From positions 7,998,001 to 8,062,000 of the forward strand of contig NC_051099.1 in the NCBI RefSeq assembly GCF_901709675.1: DNA of 64,000 nucleotides, written 5' to 3'. The notes under the pieces are model-generated. The model saw only the letters and a program-made list of their open reading frames with translations. It was not told the DNA's origin and did not search any database. The stretch's first letter is position 1. The number at the start of each line of letters is the position of its first letter. Both the position numbers and the translations under genes were made by a program. Positions 60,597-64,000 of the stretch are shown here, in pieces. This stretch comes from Syngnathus acus. Its lineage: Eukaryota > Chordata > Actinopteri > Syngnathiformes > Syngnathidae.

Positions 60597-62455
60597 CCGT
60601 ATTTTCCGGACTATAAGGCGCACTTAAAACCTAAGTTTTCTCAAAAGCCGACAGTGCGCCTTATAGTCCAGTGCGCCTTATATATGGATCAATTGATGAA
60701 TTTGTTGATCCATACTGGTTGTACACAGTGCTCTGCCAAAATGTTTCAGTACGTTTTAGTACGACTAGTAAATTACAAGGTCGCATCGCTTCCCAACATT
60801 ACGGCAACTGTAGTCAGGGGGCGTCACCGAATAGCTGTTGTACCCGCGAGGCTATTTCATTTCAAAATAGGCTGCTCCGTTAATGTTTCGAGTAAATTTA
60901 CGGATTGATATGGAAGGGAAACATAGGTAAGCAGTACCAATGTGTTAGATCGAACTTTAGTCAGTTCCGATCATTTTATAGGAGATCGTTTGAGAAACGC
61001 GATTGTTTACACTTTGCTGAGGCTCATGGGAGATTGCGAGCTGAGGCTCGTGGGAATTTGCGGATGGCTAATGCTATAACGATAGCTGCTATACGCACCA
61101 GGCTATTTCATGTCAAAATAGGCTGCTCTGTTAATGTTTCGAGTAAATCTACGGATCGATATGGAAGGGAAACATAGGTAAGTAGTACCAATGCGTTAGA
61201 TCGAACTTTAGTCAGTTCCGATCATTTTATAGGAGATCGTTTGAGAAACGCGATTGTTTACACTTTGCTGAGGCTCATGGGAGATTGCGAGCTGAGGCTC
61301 ATGGGAAATTGCGGATGGCTAATGCTATAACGATAGCTGCTATACGCACCAGGCTATTTAATGTCAAAATAGGCTGCTCTGTTAATGTTTCGAGTAAATC
61401 TACGGATCGATATGGAAGGGAAACATAGGTAAGTAGTACCAATGCGTTAGATCGAACTTTAGTCAGTTCGATCATTTTATAGGAGATCGTTTGAGAAATG
61501 CGATTGTTTACACTTTGCTGAGGCTCATGGGAGATTGCGAGCTGAGGCTCATGGGAAATTGCGGATGGCTAATGCTATAACGATAGCTGCTATACGCACC
61601 AGGCTATTTCATGTCAAAATAGGCTGCTCTGTTAATGTTTCGAGTAAATCTACGGATCGATATGGAAGGGAAACATAGGTAAGTAGTACCAATGCGTTAG
61701 ATCGAACTTTAGTCAGTTCCGATCATTTTATAGGAGATCGTTTGAGAAACGCGATTGTTTACACTTTGCTGAGGCTCATGGGAGATTGCGAGCTGAGGCT
61801 CATGGGAAATTGCGGATGGCTAATGCTATAACGATAGCTGCTATACGCACCAGGCTATTTCATGTCAAAATAGGCTGCTCTGTTAATGTTTCGAGTAAAT
61901 CTACGGATCGATATGGAAGGGAAACATAGGTAAGTAGTACCAATGCGTTAGATCGAACTTTAGTCAGTTCCGATCATTTTATAGGAGATCGTTTGAGAAA
62001 CGCGATTGTTTACACTTTGCTGAGGCTCATGGGAGATTGCGAGCTGAGGCTCATGGGAAATTGCGGATGGCTAATGCTATAACGATAGCTGCTATACGCA
62101 CCAGGCTATTTCATGTCAAAATAGGCTGCTCTGTTAATGTTTCGAGTAAATCTACGGATCGATATGGAAGGGAAACATAGGTAAGTAGTACCAATGCGTT
62201 AGATCGAACTTTAGTCAGTTCCGATCATTTTATAGGAGATCGTTTGAGAAACGCGATTGTTTACAGAGGGCTCGTTGGTTATTGGCTAGTGGATGCATAC
62301 CGCAACCCTAGTCAACCTCAGTTTGTTGCAGTATAGCTTCTATTTTATGCGCCTTATAATCCGGTGCGCCTTATATATGGACAAAGTTTTAAAATGGGCC
62401 GTTCATTGAAGGTGCGCCTTATAATCCGGTGCGCCTAATAGTGCGGAAAATACGG
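60597..62455. mobile_element. DNA transposon with long inverted ends and internal satellite
   Basis: The left end CCGTATTTTCCGGACTATAA followed by GGCGCAC is mirrored at the right end by GTGCGCC..GCGGAAAATACGG. Both ends are flanked by TA (60,595-60,596 and 62,456-62,457), consistent with a TA target duplication. Near both ends the words GTGCGCCTTATA and CCGGTGCGCCTTATA recur in direct and inverted form, so the termini can fold extensively. I recognise these ends as a repeat common in fish genomes. The interior has no transposase; it is a 251-bp tandem array. The superfamily is not certain. Confidence 0.85.
60829..62265 (+). repeat. 251-bp tandem array, about 5.5 copies
   Basis: The marker GTTAATGTTTCGAGTAAAT starts at 60,879, then recurs at 61,130, 61,381, 61,631, 61,882 and 62,133, so the period is 251, 251, 250, 251 and 251. 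The 250 comes from a one-base loss (CAGTTCGATC for CAGTTCCGATC) in the third unit. The last unit is cut after GCGATTGTTTACA. The first unit is the most diverged; the inner ones are nearly identical, which suggests recent unit-level amplification. A period not divisible by three rules out a repeated protein. Confidence 0.95.
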
Positions 62456-62648
62456 TACACTGTTTTCCAAGGAGTATCAAAACTGTACCTTTACATTTTG
62501 AAAAGTCTCGATTTTACTTTAACTCTACCTACTCGTGGAAATCCGTACGAGTCAACTTGCCTATGAAATGTGAATTTTATACGTTTTTTTTTCCCTCACA
62601 GGATATGACTTTCGTAAATGATTCATAGTAATTGTAAATCGATGACCA

Positions 62649-63003
62649 TACGGAAGAGGATTAGGGCCAGTGAAGAAAAAAAAAACGAGGGGTGACAGGA
62701 TTCTGACTTTAAAGTCAGAATTCTGACTTTATTCTCAGAATTCTGAATTCTGACTTTAAAGTCAGAATTCTGAGAATAAAGTCAGAATTCTGACTTTGAA
62801 GTCAGAATCCCCACTTTCTGACTTTAAAGTCAGAATTCTGAGAATAAAGTCAGAATTCCCACCTTCTGACTTTAAAGTCAGAATTCTGAGAATAAAGTCA
62901 GAATTCCCACCTTCTGACTTTAAAGTCAGAATTCTGAGAAAAAAGTCAGAATCCTGTCACCCCTCGTTTTTTTTTTCTTCACTGGCCCTAATCCTCTTCC
63001 GTA
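62649..63003. mobile_element. Palindromic fold-back element with 48-bp repeats
   Basis: The left arm TACGGAAGAGGATTAGGGCC continues through CAGTGAAGAAAAA and GAGGGGTGACAGGATTCTGAC. Its reverse complement forms the right arm ending GGGCCCTAATCC-like CTTCCGTA, giving about 60 bp of near-perfect inverted repeat. Between them lie nested AAAGTCAGAATTCTGA words in both orientations, with three 48-bp direct units starting at 62,821, 62,869 and 62,917. No transposase is present, so this is a MITE or foldback element. Both flanks contain ATGAC, a weak hint of a target duplication. Confidence 0.85.
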
Positions 63004-64000
63004 ATGACAGGAGTAAAAATGACAGAAACTAATTAACACCAAAATAAATATTTAAAGTTTCTGATCAAGTATGTTGTTGTCATGGATATGTACACTCACC
63101 CGTCAAGGCAGTAGAGTCATCCTATACACAATCTAATAAGAGCACTTTATAAAGACAACGATGCTCGTATTGCACCTTTTTTTTTTTAAACTTTTTTGTA
63201 AGATACCATAAATACTGGATATATGACGTAAATGCCAGTATCACTGCTGACTACAAATAACATGGCCAACCAATGAAATGTTTTCTATGTACTGTACAAG
63301 ATGTGACGTTACTCTACCGTGTGGTGGCAGCAGAGCATCAAATTACCCTAGAATGTGCAGCTAAAGCTCCATTGCAAATGTTTCCCCCCTTTTTACTCCA
63401 CTGCACAACTACAAAATAAAAATGACCATTGGAAAGCAGTATGTCTCATTCCAGTGTGAAGATGGACCTTAAGTGGATGAGCAACAGTAAGATCACATGC
63501 AACAAACCCATATGAACATTTCACTGAGTGTTACAAAGAATGCTCGAGAGTGAAAAGGGCAAGATAAAAATAAATCTCAACGATGGCGGTTACATAAAAG
63601 TAGGCAGAGAGGCGATGTAAAAAATTAAAAGCTGCGAGGCACTACGGCTCCACTTCACTGTCTTCACAACCAGAGCCAGAAAAAAAAGGAATGATGATAA
63701 AGGCTACCATTCAGACTCAAATAACCTTAGGCATAGTAAATACTACTTTGTGTAAAAACACAAGCCAGCGTACAAAATTATATTTTTGCCATATAAATAG
63801 CATGTTTACATATAAATATAATGTAGTGAATGCAATACTTAGAAACCTTCAATGCAGCCCACTTCCAAACAAAGCAACCTTGAGAAAGGGGTGTAAAATG
63901 GAAATGAGGCTTTCAGGGTCATGAAGTATATCAGTGGGACATTCTTCCGCAGCTCAGCTCTTTTTAGCCGTGAATGTTTAAACGACGAAGATGAATATGG
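63004..64000. other. Right edge, no supported gene
   Basis: AT-rich DNA with no exon I can support. A minus-strand frame is open from the right edge to a stop at 63,839-63,841 (about 53 codons) and could be the end of an exon reaching beyond the window, but it shows no recognisable family word. The upstream kcnip1 exons presumably lie further right. Confidence 0.4.

Noticed and set aside
60905-61177. 90-codon plus-strand frame in the 251-bp array
   Set aside because: The array period is not a multiple of three, so the frame is not maintained between units. It resembles no transposase.
62796-63032. 78-codon plus-strand frame with a perfect 16-residue repeat
   Set aside because: It is the translation of the 48-bp non-coding repeats of the palindromic element. 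The period happens to be divisible by three, and the frame runs out of the element at its end.
63640-63720. Short minus-strand end GSGCEDSEVEP followed by a stop
   Set aside because: It looks like an acidic protein C-terminus, but the frame is closed by a stop 21 codons upstream and has no acceptor site, so it is not an exon.
63839-64000. Minus-strand frame open to the right edge
   Set aside because: About 53 codons without a recognisable motif or acceptor. It may or may not be part of an exon beyond the window, so it is not called as a gene.
1-64000. CRISPR arrays, operons, tRNA or rRNA genes, known microRNAs
   Set aside because: None found. The only tRNA-like sequence is the SINE head at 52.4-52.5 kb. 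The tandem arrays lack CRISPR-like unique spacers.

Overview
The window is vertebrate nuclear DNA, almost certainly from a teleost fish. Genes are split into short exons with GT-AG (once GC-AG) introns. The proteins match vertebrate families closely, and the interspersed repeats are of kinds common in fish: a tRNA-derived SINE, Tc1 and BEL/Pao remnants, and fold-back DNA elements. There is no bacterial, phage or CRISPR content. Family names rest on protein resemblance from memory, not on a search, and the species cannot be named from the sequence.

Layout. Positions 1-26,400 hold no protein-coding gene I can support. This stretch contains transposon remnants, simple repeats and one clear CpG-rich island (about 12.1-12.95 kb) that looks like an orphan promoter. 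From 27,350 to 40,121 (+) lies fgf11, an intracellular fibroblast growth factor homologous factor (FHF), in five coding exons with a complete 247-residue product, followed by a long non-coding stretch. From 46,588 to 48,537 (+) lies cldn7 (claudin-7), four coding exons and 208 residues, with a CpG-rich promoter. From 54,048 down to 50,781 (-) lies npm1 (nucleophosmin), reconstructed as ten coding exons and 295 residues. From 57,246 down to 55,191 (-) lie the last seven coding exons of kcnip1 (Kv channel-interacting protein 1). Its first coding exon or exons were not found and probably lie beyond the right edge. The right end (57.3-64 kb) is probably kcnip1 intron, and contains a 1.86-kb inverted-repeat element filled with a 251-bp tandem array and a second, palindromic element.

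The genes do not form a pathway. Two act on excitability (fgf11 on sodium channels, kcnip1 on Kv4 potassium channels), one on epithelial tight junctions and one in the nucleolus. In human, FGF11 and CLDN7 are both on 17p13.1, and NPM1 and KCNIP1 are both on 5q35, so the window appears to join two ancestral synteny blocks. The most unusual observations are the satellite-like array inside a DNA transposon, two retroposons lying right against splice sites in npm1 and kcnip1, a GC-AG intron in cldn7, and an npm1 acidic exon whose reading frame disagrees with its better-looking splice donor. I found no convincing new multi-gene system.
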